From: Begonia masoniana | Taxonomy: Eukaryota > Streptophyta > Magnoliopsida > Cucurbitales > Begoniaceae | Length of the DNA: 64,000 bases | Direction: 5' to 3' | Assembly (NCBI GenBank): GCA_022432975.1 | Contig: CM039514.1 | Coordinates: 9,159,519 to 9,223,518 of the forward strand | Shown here: positions 31,790 through 43,756 of the stretch, piece by piece | Numbering within the stretch: the stretch's first letter is position 1 | Layout of the letters: each line of letters opens with the position of its first letter | Program-made: the position numbers and the translations under genes | Notes under the pieces: model-generated | What the model was told of the DNA's origin: nothing | The model's database searches: none | What the model saw: the letters and a program-made list of their open reading frames with translations, nothing else

Positions 31790-34227
31790 TGTAACGCCCG
31801 GCATTTTTGGCCGGGGAAATTATCCCTTAAATTATCGAACGGGATTAATTTTACATTAATAATGTATGTTTTGGTGAAATTGTAGGAATGTTTAGTGGAA
31901 AACCAGATTATGTTCAACCAAAACAAAACTATTTGGTTAGAAATCAATGGAAGGGTAAATTGGACAGAAATTAAGGTTGGTGGGAGAAAGCCAATGGTTG
32001 GTTGCCATGTGTTCAACTTGTTGAACAAGACATACTCTCCCCTCCTACGTGAAACCCTCACTTTCTCTTCTCTGCTCTTTCCATTTCCTTCTCTGTTTCT
32101 TCTCTTTCTGGCGATTCAAACCTTTCTAGAAGACTTCATCTCTCCTCTTTTCTTCTATTTTCTTCAGCAAAGGTAAACATTTATTTATGCTAATGAAGTT
32201 GGACAAGTTAAAATGTGAGTTTGTTGAAGTTTAGGGTTAAGACATTTCGGAGAAAACCCACTGTCCTTGGATGAAAACATGTTGGATTGTTTTCTAAAAG
32301 TCTGAATGGAGTCAGGAGTGTATGTAGTAAACATTTTTCAGCTTGTTTATTTTCTGAATGTGCATGTACAGGTTCGTGCATTACCGAGACGATCAGAACA
32401 TCAACTCCGCAGCAAACAGGTAAGTTCATGACTGAGAGTTGGCCCTTAAGGCCCTACATCACGGAGGTACTAGGTTTTCAGTCTCTGTCGGGTTGTCTTG
32501 GGTAGAAATGGTATAGTTTATGTTCTGAGTTGTAAATGTTCTGCTTCACAGTTTGTTCTGTCATTTCTGTTGCATGCTGTTTAAGTTTAAGCACTGAGAA
32601 AGTCCATGCATACACGTTTTTCCCAAAAGCTCATGCAAAAATGTATTATGCACCTGTTTTGAAGTGAAGAAAGATAAAATCTGACTGTCTGTAATGTACT
32701 GGTTAAGTGTGGGACGGGAACTGGTGTTCTGTTTCTGAATTTTTAGTGCCTTTAGTGCACTTCTGTTACGCATGTTTTCCCTATAAGCCCCACTTTCTGA
32801 CAGATAAAAGTAATGTTCTGTAATGTCACTGTATTTCTGAAAAGGTTCATGCATAGCATTTTGCATCACTGCATGTTGATTATGTTCTTACTGAGCTTTA
32901 GGCTCATAGGTGAACTCCCTGTTGTAGGTACGGATATTCCAGATGAGGACCCGGTGCCTCAAAATGACGAGCTGATGTAGTTGGTGGATCGAGCTCACGG
33001 GGTCTGGCTGTTGCAGTCAGACAAGATGTATCCCTATGAGCGTGTATATTTGAAAGTTAAGTCGAGTCCTGTATAGATTTTGTGTTTTGTTTTAAAACTC
33101 CTGTTTTGGTAAAAATTTAAATGTATGTCAAGTTCCTGTAAAACTTTTGGAATCTGTTATTGATGTATTTAAAACCTCTGTATTTGACAGATTGTATCCA
33201 TATATTTTAAATGTTTTGAAAACATTCTGGAACTGCTTGAGTTCTCCCTTTCAGGTCATGCATGGATAGTCTCGAATTTTAGAGCTATCCATGCAGTTTG
33301 ATTTCTCGAAATTTGTCATCTGTGGTGAAAGTTTGAAACTTGTATGCCTTCTGTTTTTCATGCTTCCTGCCAGCAGGTATCTTCGTTAAAAGATGTCATG
33401 GTGCAGGATGTCTTCTTGAAATTTTGTCCATTGTAAAGTATATTTTTATAACTTCTTTTGAATCGGGTTTGAAGGTTTTGAAACCTTTATGCTTCCTGTT
33501 TGAGGTTGCCTTCTATATGTCTTTCTGTCAAAAGTTGTAATTCTGTCTTTAAAACTATGTCTTCCGATTGCGTCTTCCGGTTACTGTTCACATTTTTCTT
33601 CTACCGGTGACGTTATTTGTCTTCCGGTTGACGTCATCTTTCGGTTACTGTTCACATTTTTCTTCTACCGGTGACGTTATTTGTCTTCCGGTTGACGTCA
33701 TTTTCTCTTCCGATGACGTCAGCATAAGTCTTCCGCCCAGTTTATAACTTTGCCTTCCGGTTGACGTCATCTTCTCTTCCGATGACGTTGGCATAAGTCT
33801 TCCGCCCAGTTTATAACTTTGTCTTCCGATGACGTCAGAACGTCTTCCGGCTGACGTCATCATCTTCTGCCGGTTATGTTTGCTGCCTTTATCTTCCGAT
33901 GACGCTATCCACTGATTTCTCCTCCGGTTCAGTTTGAAACTACATCTTCCGCCACTGTTTCCTGTTTCCATTTCCGTCAGTCTTATGCCTATTTCTGTTC
34001 GGTTATCTATTATTGAGATTTGTTTGCTTTCCATTCCAGAGAACTCTCTCTCCCCCTGCAAATGTTTTCGATTACTCCCTGCAGTTCTCCCTCTCTGTTC
34101 ACTGCTTTGATTGTTCTATTAGTTTTAAAAATAAATAAATAAATAATAGTCACCGTTTCCTGTAAATGTCCCGGAGTGACGGCTCCGATCCCGGAAACCG
34201 ATTCGGGTCCGATTTCGGGCTGTCACA
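31790..34227 (-). mobile_element. Solo LTR of a Ty3-type retrotransposon
   Basis: 2438 bp with TG...CA ends and a perfect 5-bp target duplication ACCAG (31785-31789 and 34228-34232). On the minus strand it begins TGTGACAGCCCGAAATCGG and ends GGGCGTTACA, a form common for plant Ty3/gypsy LTRs. No PBS, polypurine tract or pol sequence is present, so it is best explained as a solo LTR left by LTR-LTR recombination. A dense TGACGTCA cluster lies at 33600-33910. Confidence 0.85.
33545..33965. repeat. CTTCCG / TGACGTCA repeat cluster in the solo LTR
   Basis: Degenerate tandem repeats of CTTCCGGTTGACGTCAT and CTTCCGATGACGTCAGC. Six perfect TGACGTCA octamers and several TGACGTT variants fall in about 300 bp, and a 60-bp unit is duplicated at about 33588-33705. 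TGACGTCA is the consensus palindrome for TGA/CREB-type bZIP factors in plants. Confidence 0.8.
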
Positions 34228-34582
34228 ACCAGGCTCCCGCACTATTAAATTTTAACAGACATTTAGACGTCAATTGTTGTTTTGTTAACGGGTCATAGTT
34301 TAAAGGTGATCTTGTTAACGAACATAGTTTAAAAACGAATTTGTTAATGATCCTATAGTTTAAAGGTTTTTTTCTTAATTACACAAATGAATATTACACC
34401 AACTAATAAGCGACACATCATAAAGTAATACTAGACAGTAGAATTAGTGGATAAAACTATTGTTGCCCGTCAGAAATTCATATCTATTGCCTTTTGAGCT
34501 ACATTGTTGCCAGAAGATCTAAAACACTACTAATTTAAAGAGAACTGTTAGAAGCCATATTCTTGCGAGAAATAGATTTTGA

Positions 34583-37159
34583 TCAATCTTCTGGAAAACC
34601 GAGGTATCTGTTGATTAGCTTTGCGACTGGTGTGGCATCACCGGGACAATATGGAAGAAGAGACGGTAAATTCATGACTGACAAGGTCTGTTGCAGTGTC
34701 TGAGGTCGAGAACAGTACAAATGCTTCCTCTCTGCCAGTTCTTCTGCAAGTTCAGTTTGATGATTGTCCATTAAATCTTCATTTACCACCACTATAAGAG
34801 GTTTTCCGAGCCGCAGAGTCTCAAAGATACTTCCTGATCCTATAAAACATTGAAAATGAAGCACCATTTTAAGATATGCATACCACTTTAAGCAGGCTTT
34901 GAGCTAAACACGTCACTTTGAAAAGATTTTTTTCCCAAAAACACGATTATTCTTCTCTGTAGCCGTCTGAAATGGTTTCAGATTAAAGATACTGAACATT
35001 GCAACAAAAATTCAGTCACAAAGCTGATGAAAAACTATCATTATAAATTGTCTTCAATCTTTTATTTTATTTTTTGGCTCAACTTAGTAATGACTTTTAG
35101 AAAAGTAACAGAAATTGCCACTAACAAATCTAGGCAAGCAAGAATGATTAATGCAGCCACCAAAAGCACAAGTTCGAAAGGGAAAAAAGAGAGCTATTTA
35201 GTCTACCAAATCATTCTCAAACCAAACAATGATTGTCGTTTCTCTGATAACCCTCACGTATGGTTTACCTATGTAAAAAGTCAAAATGCATTAGGAGGGA
35301 AATGGGGGCTGGACACGTGTATATATATATATCCCCTTCCTATCTACTTCCATATATATCTAGGTCACCTACCCCTTATTCCACCTTAGCATTCTCACCC
35401 CAAAAGCACCTTCCATCCTTTGTCATGACACGTGTCCAGCCCCCATTTCCCTCCTAATGCATTTGTGTGTGTGTGTGTTTGTGTATATATATATTTTTTT
35501 TCTGGAAGTGGAAACTAGGAGAAGATCAAGACCCTTGGTATGCTCGCTAATGCATAAACCTGAGGTGGATTAATGAATTCTTCCAGCTAGGATTCAGCTT
35601 GCTAGTTTTCTTTTTCCATTGATCTGTAGTTCCTGTTTGTTAGAGTGCATTAACCCATCTCTCTTACCATTCTCCAACTACGAAGAATAAGTCCTTTTCA
35701 AAGCTTACAGAATATAATCATAGGTAGTCTATCACAACGGGGGATAAACTCTACATACAGATTCGCGAGCTTAATCTTTCCAATTAAAAAACACCTCAAG
35801 AAGGGGTTATAACCTAAAATATTAAGCCATAATCATTTAGATACATCACAATCATGGGAAGTTTAATAACTAGAGCTGCAAGGCCCAGATTTACTACAGT
35901 GGCATCCACTGAAGTTGCAGGCAGCATCTGAAGTTAAAAGAACTACAAGGACCGCAGAAAAAGTGAAGAAAATTTACCAGCATGACTAATTACAAGAGAT
36001 GCTGATCTTAAATGATCGGCAATGCTTGATGAAAAAGTGAAGTAGTCCACGATAAGAGATCCCTCTTCTTCTCCACCAGACTGCACTATGATAAGAAAAA
36101 AGGTAAGTCAAGGTAAGAACACAACATAAACGCAATAACAAAATTGTTTAGCTACTCTTTCTTTGTAATTATAAATCTTAGCAATCATCTAATACTTAAT
36201 AATTAGCATGTTTCTTTCGTTATGACAGGTTTGAAAAAAAACATATTTATGGGTGTTTTCAATAACTAAAATCAGAGAACAATTCTAAAAGAAAATATGT
36301 TCTTTAAAAAGTTAAAGGCCTTGATTAATGAAAACATATTCTATATTTTCCCTTAAACTCAAGATTGAAATTATACACTCAGCATTTGCTGTCACCACTT
36401 AGCACAGTACTAGTTTTCTTTAAAAATTTACCACTTGTTAATACAACAATTTCAAACAATCTTCCTTTAAAAAAAAATGTATGGCCACTGATAGATTTGA
36501 AGCAAAATAAGCTATCTGGTTGGCATCCCTCAACTCTAAATTATTAAGCATCTAAAGAAAGAATGTATGTTACAATAATCTAGGAGCATAAGAAATGCAA
36601 AAGGTACATTGACATTCAAAGTGCAAACATGAATTAGATGAAATTCTTTGTTTTTCATGGTTAAATAGGAGCTTCTAAAGTTTAATAGCATTTCCAATCT
36701 CATCCAAGACCTGAAGCTCATCAACCCCTCAAGTTCAGCACCACCCAACGCAGAGTCATGTCAAATTTTCTAGCAGCAAAGATGGCAAATTATTTGGAGC
36801 AAAGCTCAACAAACCTCAAATGATCATATCAATTTCGAAATATCAAACTTTTAGTTCTGTGCAAAAGAAAAAGTATTTGTGAATTGAACAATCAGCACAT
36901 CAAGAAATGTAATCAAACATGTCGAACTCCACTGATTCTACGTCATAATCAAGCTGCCAAACTCAAGAAATGTAACTACCTTGGTAGGGATATATGTTCC
37001 ACGTCCCATTTGAATGACGAGATGGGTATATCCTCTAGCAGATAACTCTTTTTTAATCTGATTGGAATCTACTATTCTAACTAGAGCATCAAAGCATGTT
37101 GTTCCCACTGTCACGAACACAATTCGTTTTGGCTTCAATTCCATCTCACCGTCTTCCAT
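34583..37159 (-). CDS. ALG13: UDP-GlcNAc transferase subunit ALG13 homolog
   Basis: Three exons on the minus strand (37159-36980, 36080-35978, 34839-34583) give 179 residues. ALG13 is the small catalytic subunit that with membrane protein ALG14 adds the second GlcNAc to dolichol-PP-GlcNAc on the cytosolic face of the ER, an early step in N-glycan assembly. Supporting motifs: [68 protein letters not shown] (UDP-sugar binding GT28-type loop) and [11 protein letters not shown]. Length matches the plant family. A splice acceptor (CTACAG) sits directly before the ATG, so the first coding exon begins at the start codon and a 5' UTR intron lies upstream, carrying a Copia element. Confidence 0.92.
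35283..35466. mobile_element. Short hairpin element (MITE-like) in ALG13 intron 2
   Basis: About 36 bp of near-perfect inverted repeat: AATGCATTAGGAGGGAAATG with GGGGGCTGGACACGTGT at 35285-35321 and its complement at 35428-35464, around a 106-bp AT/CT-rich loop. The arms contain a CACGTG E-box/G-box core. No clear target duplication beyond the palindromic TGCA. Family not recognised. Confidence 0.65.
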
Positions 37160-37614
37160 CTGTAGTGTATTTGAGTTGTTTCATGATCACCCGAAGCTAA
37201 AACAAAACTACTAGTTCATCAAAGCATCACGAAGTTCAATAGAAATCACTCAAAGCTAATAGCGATTTTTAGTCAGGGTAACTGTCAAAATAAGTAGCAA
37301 ATTTGTCGTAACTCGTAGATCAATCAATAAGAAATGAGAAAAACCGTACAAATAATCATCAACCTAAAAAGAAAAACACAACTCTATTTCGCCTAAACCT
37401 CGTGACTATTCTCAATCAGACATTTATAAAACACATCAAATGAGAACTAAAATCCATGAAAAAGTCAAGAAATTCAGAACTATACTGTAAGCGTATATTA
37501 TTAAGGGTCGTTTAGTCTTATCCTTTTATTTTACCCTAGCTATATGTGTATCACATATTGGACACTCTGAATATACGATTTTCATTCCCTCTCAATTTTC
37601 TCTCTATTTCTACA

Positions 37615-37630
37615 TGGTATCAGAGCTTGG
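37615..37630 (+). other. Primer binding site, tRNA-iMet type
   Basis: TGGTATCAGAGCTTGG immediately follows the 5' LTR. Confidence 0.85.
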
Positions 37631-38088
37631 AGAGTCGATTTTCGATATGATCAGAGACCGTGTTTAGAAGTCGTTGTAGCTGGGCAGATCGGGTCAGCTA
37701 TCTGAACGGCGATCGATGGTCTCCCTAGATAGATTTGCGACTTGGAAGCGGCTGGGACTTGGAGGAGCAACCGAGTTGAGGGTTTCTCCCTTCTCTCCAT
37801 TGGCAGCGGTGGTTTCGTCGGTTAAAGTTCTGCATCTGTTAATGGGTCAACAAGGATAGGGAAAGTTATGTATTTGTTAGTGAAATTTGGTTCTCAACAA
37901 GAACGAGACCAAATCGGTCATTCCATTTTCAACACTTCTCACGTCTGTGAAGTCTCAGCACTAGGAAACTGGGTGATCTTTGATTTCCCCCTTTGTTTAG
38001 TTCTTGCTCTCGTTGCTTGGGTTTCTGTTTCTGATTGGATTTTGTTAATTTTGTTATTTGATGATTATTTTCGTTTGTTTTCTCATCG

Positions 38089-41000
38089 TATGTCTGGTCG
38101 TAAGAAAGATTCTCTTCAGTCTATTAGTGTTCAATTAGATGGTAAAAATTACTCGTATTGGAGCTATGTTATGAAGAATTTCTTGCGTGGAAAAATCTAT
38201 ATGGGGTTATGTCACACGTGTGCGAGTTAAGCCAACAGACAGCAAAACCACTTGACTATGAGACCCTACTAGATGCTTGGAAGTCTGACAATTCTAAAAT
38301 TATTACGTAGATTAACAATTATGTTACGCATTCCATTGGTGTTCAGTTGACAAAGTATGAGACTGCTCAAGAGGTCTGTGATCATTTGGCCAGGTTACAC
38401 ACATAGTCTAACTTTGTCAAACAAATATCAATTGGAGATAGACATTCGGAATCTTCAACAAAAAAATGAGTATTCAAGATTTTCATTTTGCCATGTCAGC
38501 GCTATGGGACCAGCTGGCATTAACAGAATCTTCAAACTTGCGCACATTTCCAGCTTACATCACTCGGAGAGAATCACAGCGTCTGGTACAGTTCCTGTTG
38601 GCCCTTCGTCATGAATTTGAAGGATTACGTGGGTCAATTCTCCATCGCACTCCTCTTCCTTCTGTTGATTCGGTGGTCAACCAACTTTTAACTGAGGAGA
38701 TTCGTCTTAAGTCTCAGGCCGATAAGGGGAGTATCTCACTTCTTGCTCCATCTGTATTTGCAGTACCACAACGATCTTCAATTAGCAACCAAAATCGATC
38801 GTCTTCTAAAGTCTCTCACGATGAGTGTGCTTTCTGTAAACAGAAAGGTTGAAAGGTTCCGTGTCTGTTACTTCTGAATAAGGGTAAATCACAGCCTCAT
38901 CAACGGCCACCACAACCGCAAATACCGTACGCCGCTACCTATGCAGCAGCAACCTTTGTTCTTGCCGCAGTCTACTCCATGAACATATCGACCACGTTTG
39001 TCCGATATTGCACAGGCTGCCCCGCTTTTGGATTCATCTATGTTTGAACAATTTCAGCAGTTTCTTGCCTCACAACCCCACGCTATATCAACCGCCTCTC
39101 ATAAAGGTTTGTTTTCGTCTGGTTCCTCAAGTATATCCTCTTCGTTTTGGGTCTTGGATTATGGTGCCTCCCATCATATGTCTCCCAATTGTCTTCTTTT
39201 GCCTCCTTATCTCTCAATTCTTCTATATCAATTATAATTGCTGATGGCACTTCTAAGCCATTAATATGTGTTGGTTTCATTGTTACTTCTCTTATGTCTC
39301 TTTCGAATGTTTATTATATTCTTAGTCTTACTCTCAGACTTATTTCTATCAGTCAATTATGTGAGTCAGGATACTTAATCTCATTTTCTTCATCCACTTG
39401 TTCTACACAGGACCTGCGCTCTCAGAAGGTAATTGGGACAGACCGTAGGCAGGGGGGACTCTATGTTCTGGATCAACTCAAAGTTTTAGATGTTGCAGCT
39501 TCTAGTGTGGATTTGTCTTCTTTTTGTTTAAGTTGTTCGTCTTCTGTTTTTTATCTATGACATTCACGTTTAGGTCACATTTCAGCGTCTCAATTATAGT
39601 ATTTGATGTTTACAGGTGCATTAGAACATTTGGACAATCATAACATTTCTGACTGTCATGGTTGTAAACTGGCCAAATTTTCAGTTTTACCCTTTCATAA
39701 GAGTATCTCTCTTTCTTTTGCTCCATTTAATCTTGTTCATTCTGATATATGGGGACTATCTGTTGTTCAAACAAAAAGGGGTTCAAGATACTATGTTTCG
39801 TTTGTTGATGATTACTCTCGTTATACTTGGGTTTATCTTATGAGACGTATCTCTGATTTTCTTACCATTTTCACCACCTTTTGGGCTCTTGTAAAAACTT
39901 TACATTCAGCCGTCATTAAGTGTTTTCGTTGTGATTTGGGGGATGAATACACTTCTGACGGAACTATTCATCAAACCTCATGTACTGATACTCCTCAACA
40001 AAATGGAGTTGCTGAAAGAAAATATCAGCATTTTGTTGAAATAGCCCGATCGTTCTTGGTGTCTGCGGATGTTCCTAGTGAGTTTTGGGGTGAAGCGATT
40101 TTTACCGTTGCTCATGTAATTAATAGAATTTTAACCTTTCATAATTTAGGTTTATCTCCCTTTGAAAAGTTGTATGGACATGCTTCTGATTATTCCTCCT
40201 TGAGAGTTTTTTGTTGTACTTATTTTGTTCTTCGACCATATGTCGAGCGTAATAAATTATCCTCTCGGTCTGCCTTGTGTGTCTTTCTGGGTTATGGTGC
40301 TGGTTAGAAGGGATATCGTTGTTTTGATCTGGTTAGTAAAAAATTGTACGTCTCTCGTCATGTTGTGTTTTTAGAGCATATTCTCTTCTTCTATATTCCT
40401 GCTAGCTCGCATCATATGACACATTCAGATATCATTAGAATTGATCCTTTCGATATTAACACTGAGGAAGCTTCATCCACAGTTCCAACTGCTTCTTCTG
40501 ATAGATCAATAAAGTCTGATTTTTTGGTTCCTAAGACATCTACCCCTCATTCGCCCACTCCTACGACCACTCAATCACCTCTTGTGACTGCGGATGTTCC
40601 TCCACTTCTTCAGTCCACTCGACCTCAAAAAACTACTAAACAACCTGATTTTGCTTACTCTTCCTATTATAGTTCTTTTGTCTCATTTGTTACTTCTATT
40701 CATCTTCTTTCTGAACCTTTGTCCTATAGAGATGTTGTTCGCGATCCACTTTGATAGGATATTATGGCTGAGGAACTTACTGCTCTTTATTAAACTCATA
40801 CATGAGATTTGCTATCGTTACCAACCGAAAAACGTACTATTGGTTCTCGTTGGGTTTACAAGATTAAAACTAAGTTTGATGGATCCATTGAACGATACAA
40901 GACTCATCTTGTTGCTAAGGGCTACTCCCAGGCGTATGACATAGATTATAAAAAAACTTTTGCTCCTGTTGCAAAGATGACGACAGTTCGCACTATGATT

Positions 41001-42202
41001 GCAGTTGCCTCTGCTCATCAATGGAGAATATCTCAAATGGATGTCAAAAATGCCTTCTTGAATGGTGATCTTCATGAAGAAGTTTATATGATGCCCCCTC
41101 CCAGTGTCGCCCACAAACCAGGTGAAGTTTGTCGGCTTTGTAAGGCTCTCTATGGTCTCGTGCTTGGTTTGATAAGTTCTCCACCGTGATCACTTCACTT
41201 GGTTTTCGTCCTAGTCATCATGATTCCGCATTGTTTGTTAGGCATACGAGAACATGTTGTATTTTGTTATCATTGTATGTTGATGACATGATCATTACTG
41301 GTGATGATTATGATGAGATTGATTTTTTAAAGTCTGAGTTGGTTCGTTGTTTTGCTATAAAAGACTAGGGTTTGCTACGTTACTTTCTGGGCATTGAGGT
41401 CGCTAATTCCAAAAAATGTTATTTCTTATCCCAGTCAAAGTATATTGCTGATTTATTTGAGCGTGCTCGTCTTACTAACAACAAGATAGTTGATACTCTT
41501 CTTGAAACTAATGCTCAATACTTTATGTCGGATGGTCTTGATCGTATTGTTGTTGACAGTTTGGTTTATCTTACTGTGATTCGTTCAGATATTGCGAATG
41601 ATGTTCATGTGGTTAGTCAGTTTGTTACTGCTCCTAATACTGTTCATTGGGTTGCCGTTTTTCGTATTCTCAAGTTTTTTCGAGGTACTCAGTTTAAGAG
41701 TCTCTTATTTCCTTCTATGTCATCTTTCGAACTGCGTGCATACTCTGATGTTAATTGGGCTAGTGATCTTATCGATCGCAAGTCCACTACTGGATTCTGT
41801 ATTTTCCTTGGTGATTCTCTTATTTCATGGAAGAGTAAGAAACAATATATTATTTCTCGGTCTTCTAAAGCAGCTGAGTATCGGGCCTCGACTACTTGTG
41901 AGATTGTTTGGTTACGTTGGTTACTTGCGGATATGGATGTTTATCTTCGTCACCCTACTCTGTTACATTGTGACAGTCAGAGTGCTATTCAGATGGCGCA
42001 TAATTCAGTTTTTCATGAGCAAACCAAGCATATGGAGATTGATTGTCATGTCACCCGCCATCATCTTCAGCTTGGCACCATCTCCTTGTCTTTTGTCCCT
42101 TCTACTCTACAGATTGCTGATTCGTTTACCAAGACACTCTCAACTTCGCGATTCTGTTTTTTGTCTGACAATCTCTCAATTCTTATAGCTGTCGCATCGT
42201 GA
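38089..42202 (+). pseudogene. Copia gag-pol polyprotein, broken
   Basis: Order by position: Gag start (LDGKNYSYWSYVMKNFL, 38089 on), truncated zinc knuckle (CAFCKQKG, 38824), protease WVLDYGASHHMSP (39150; the catalytic Asp-Ser-Gly reads Asp-Tyr-Gly), GAG-pre-integrase (HGCKLAKFSVLPFHK), integrase core (LVHSDIWG, YYVSFVDDYSRYTWVY, 39720-40000; then QQNGVAERKYQHFVE), RT (ISQMDVKNAFLNGDLHEEVY, 41030; LYVDDMIITGDD, 41276), and RNase H (YSDVNWASDLIDRKSTTGF, CDSQSAIQMA, 41740-42000). Multiple stops (for example LKD-stop-GLLRYFLGIE at 41369) and frameshifts rule out function. Confidence 0.9.
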
Positions 42203-42295
42203 GTTTACGGGGGATGTAAGGATATATTATTGAGGTTAGTTTAGTCTTATCATTTTATTTTACCCAAGCCATTTTCTCTCTATTTCAACATATAC

Positions 42296-42755
42296 CACCC
42301 TAGATCGAAATACACAAAAGACAACCCAAGTCCTACACCAACGAAGGAAAATGTAACTGCAACTTGTTATGGTTTTGCTAAGTAAAACCAGAACAATATC
42401 TCCAAATCACAGGGAAACAATCAAATAAACCAATGACCAATAGAATCTTCTATTAACTCTGAGTGATTTACAATAGAAGAATTACATACAGTTAAGGAGA
42501 AATAAGGAAAGAAAACAGAGAAGTCGAGTTGAGGGAAGGAATACGAGAGACGAGAATAGTAGCAGTGAAGAAGAAGATTACCGGAAGGAGATTACCCAGG
42601 AGAAGAAGAAGGAGATTCTAGAAAGGGAGAAGAGATTTTAGAGAGAAAGCAACTGATTGTTAACTCCATAATTTCGCAACTAAATATTCATCACTATTCC
42701 AGGCACAGGCCACCACTACAGCAGATCAAAGAATCGAAGAACAAATATTACAAAC
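42296..42755. other. Remainder of the ALG13 5' UTR intron
   Basis: No gene recognised. A GAAGAAG/GGAGATT-rich stretch at 42540-42650 is probably simple purine-rich sequence. Confidence 0.4.
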
Positions 42756-42835
42756 CTGCGGAAAGGTTCGACGAACGGGAGATCAGAAATCAATCCTTCA
42801 GCGGTTGCCGTCGCTGAGATCAAAAACAAATTATG
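42756..42835 (-). other. Probable 5' UTR exon of ALG13
   Basis: On the minus strand a GC-richer stretch ends CCTTTCCGCAG followed by GTTTGTAA, a plausible splice donor. Joined to the acceptor just before the ALG13 ATG at 37159 it would give a 5' UTR intron of about 5.6 kb, of which 4.8 kb is the Copia insertion. Placement is inference; no transcript evidence. Confidence 0.4.
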
Positions 42836-43319
42836 AAATTAATTCATAAATTTTGGGGTAAATATCAAATTTACCCCTGAGTAGTACTTGGTGATTAAAA
42901 AAACTGAACTAGTATTTTTGAAGCACCGGACTGTAGAGATGTTAAACTCGCGAGCTCGCTCGCTCGACTCGTTATTGTAGCGGGCCGAGATTGGCTCGGC
43001 TCGCTACAGTAACGAGCGAGTTTGGCTCGAGTCACACAGGCGAGTCGAGTCGAGCTTGGACATCCCGGCTCGCGAGCCCGTGAATGACCGGGCTCGACGA
43101 GCTGGCTCGTCAACGGAAGCCCAGCTCTGGTCCTGCGGCGAGCACTGAACCCTCTCCGACGATATCTCGGTCAATCACTCAATCCCAATCCGATGCCCAA
43201 TCACTATCAACCAAGTAGGAGAGCCAATTGATCGCCCACGTTCCGCTATCAATCGGCTCTACTACCTCTGCTGAGTGCGGCACTGTATTTTGATTTTTGA
43301 GTAGAGTTAATCTAAAGCA

Positions 43320-43535
43320 TAAGCAATGGCACTGTATCGTCTTTCTTCCATCTGCCTGGATTTGATCACCTCTGCACATCTGAGTGTCTGCTCTATGTGA
43401 TAACCTCCTCCGATGCTCACTTCTCTCTCTAAATGCCGACAGTAGCTCTCAAAAACACTCAAATTCATGTGCAATTTGAAACCCATCAAGAACAGGAAGT
43501 CCAACTCCAGCTAGTTCATCTCCTTCGTCGTCAGT
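43320..43535 (-). pseudogene. Captured P/U-type cyclin fragment
   Basis: Minus-strand translation reads LTTKEMN-stop-LELDFLFLMGFKLHMN, then FESYCRHLEREVSIGGGYHI and RCAEVIKSRQMEERR. This resembles the C-terminal part of the PHO80-like P-type (U-type) plant cyclins, where ELDFLF..FKL and YC.HLE are conserved. One in-frame TAG. About 65 residues of a roughly 200-residue family, so not functional. Assignment is from memory of the family. Confidence 0.7.
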
Positions 43536-43554
43536 CCCCCGACTCGAGCAAAAT

Positions 43555-43756
43555 ATGAATTCCTGTAGTTCATGTTTCAAGAAATCGAACAGTTCTTATC
43601 GGAAAATGTTGTCAGATTATGATTTGTTCGATTTGCAGAGATGGAGAAAGGCTTACAAGTCTTCAGTGTATTTGGAAGCCACCATTAAATTTTGTGAAAT
43701 CATGGGAAAAAGAGTAGAGATCAGATCGTTAAGCTCACCAATGGAGCAAGGATGCT
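43555..43756 (+). other. Unassigned open stretch inside the hAT element
   Basis: Open for 67 codons (CSSCFKKSNSSYRKMLSDYD, then YLEATIKFCEIMGKR). It is probably another captured segment, but I do not recognise the source. A short direct repeat (TCACCAATGGAG; GGGAAAAAGAGTAGAGATCAG) overlaps its end. Confidence 0.3.

Larger units (their letters stand above)
30276..34380. mobile_element. Foldback element interrupted by a solo LTR
   Basis: Inverted ends of about 150 bp: left 30276-30425 (AACCTTTAAACTATAGGGTC, then TTAACAAGATCACC) against right 34235-34380 (GGTGATCTTGTTAACG, CTATAGTTTAAAGG). Removing the solo LTR and its target duplication leaves about 1.66 kb. The interior (30430-31785) holds many GAGCGGGATCCCGCTC palindromes. 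There is no transposase. A short related fragment occurs at 55960-56215. Confidence 0.8.
37486..42290 (+). mobile_element. Degraded Ty1/Copia element in the ALG13 5' UTR intron
   Basis: Short LTRs: 37486-37614 (129 bp) and 42215-42290 (76 bp; a deletion of about 53 bp explains the difference). Perfect 5-bp target duplication TATAC at 37481-37485 and 42291-42295. PBS TGGTATCAGAGCTTGG begins directly at 37615. It is oriented opposite to ALG13. The gag-pol region is full-length in layout but has many stops and frameshifts. Confidence 0.92.

Noticed and set aside
33645..34061. 138-codon minus-strand ORF with repeated TSTGRQSYKLGGRL
   Set aside because: Translation of the CTTCCG/TGACGTCA repeat in the solo LTR.
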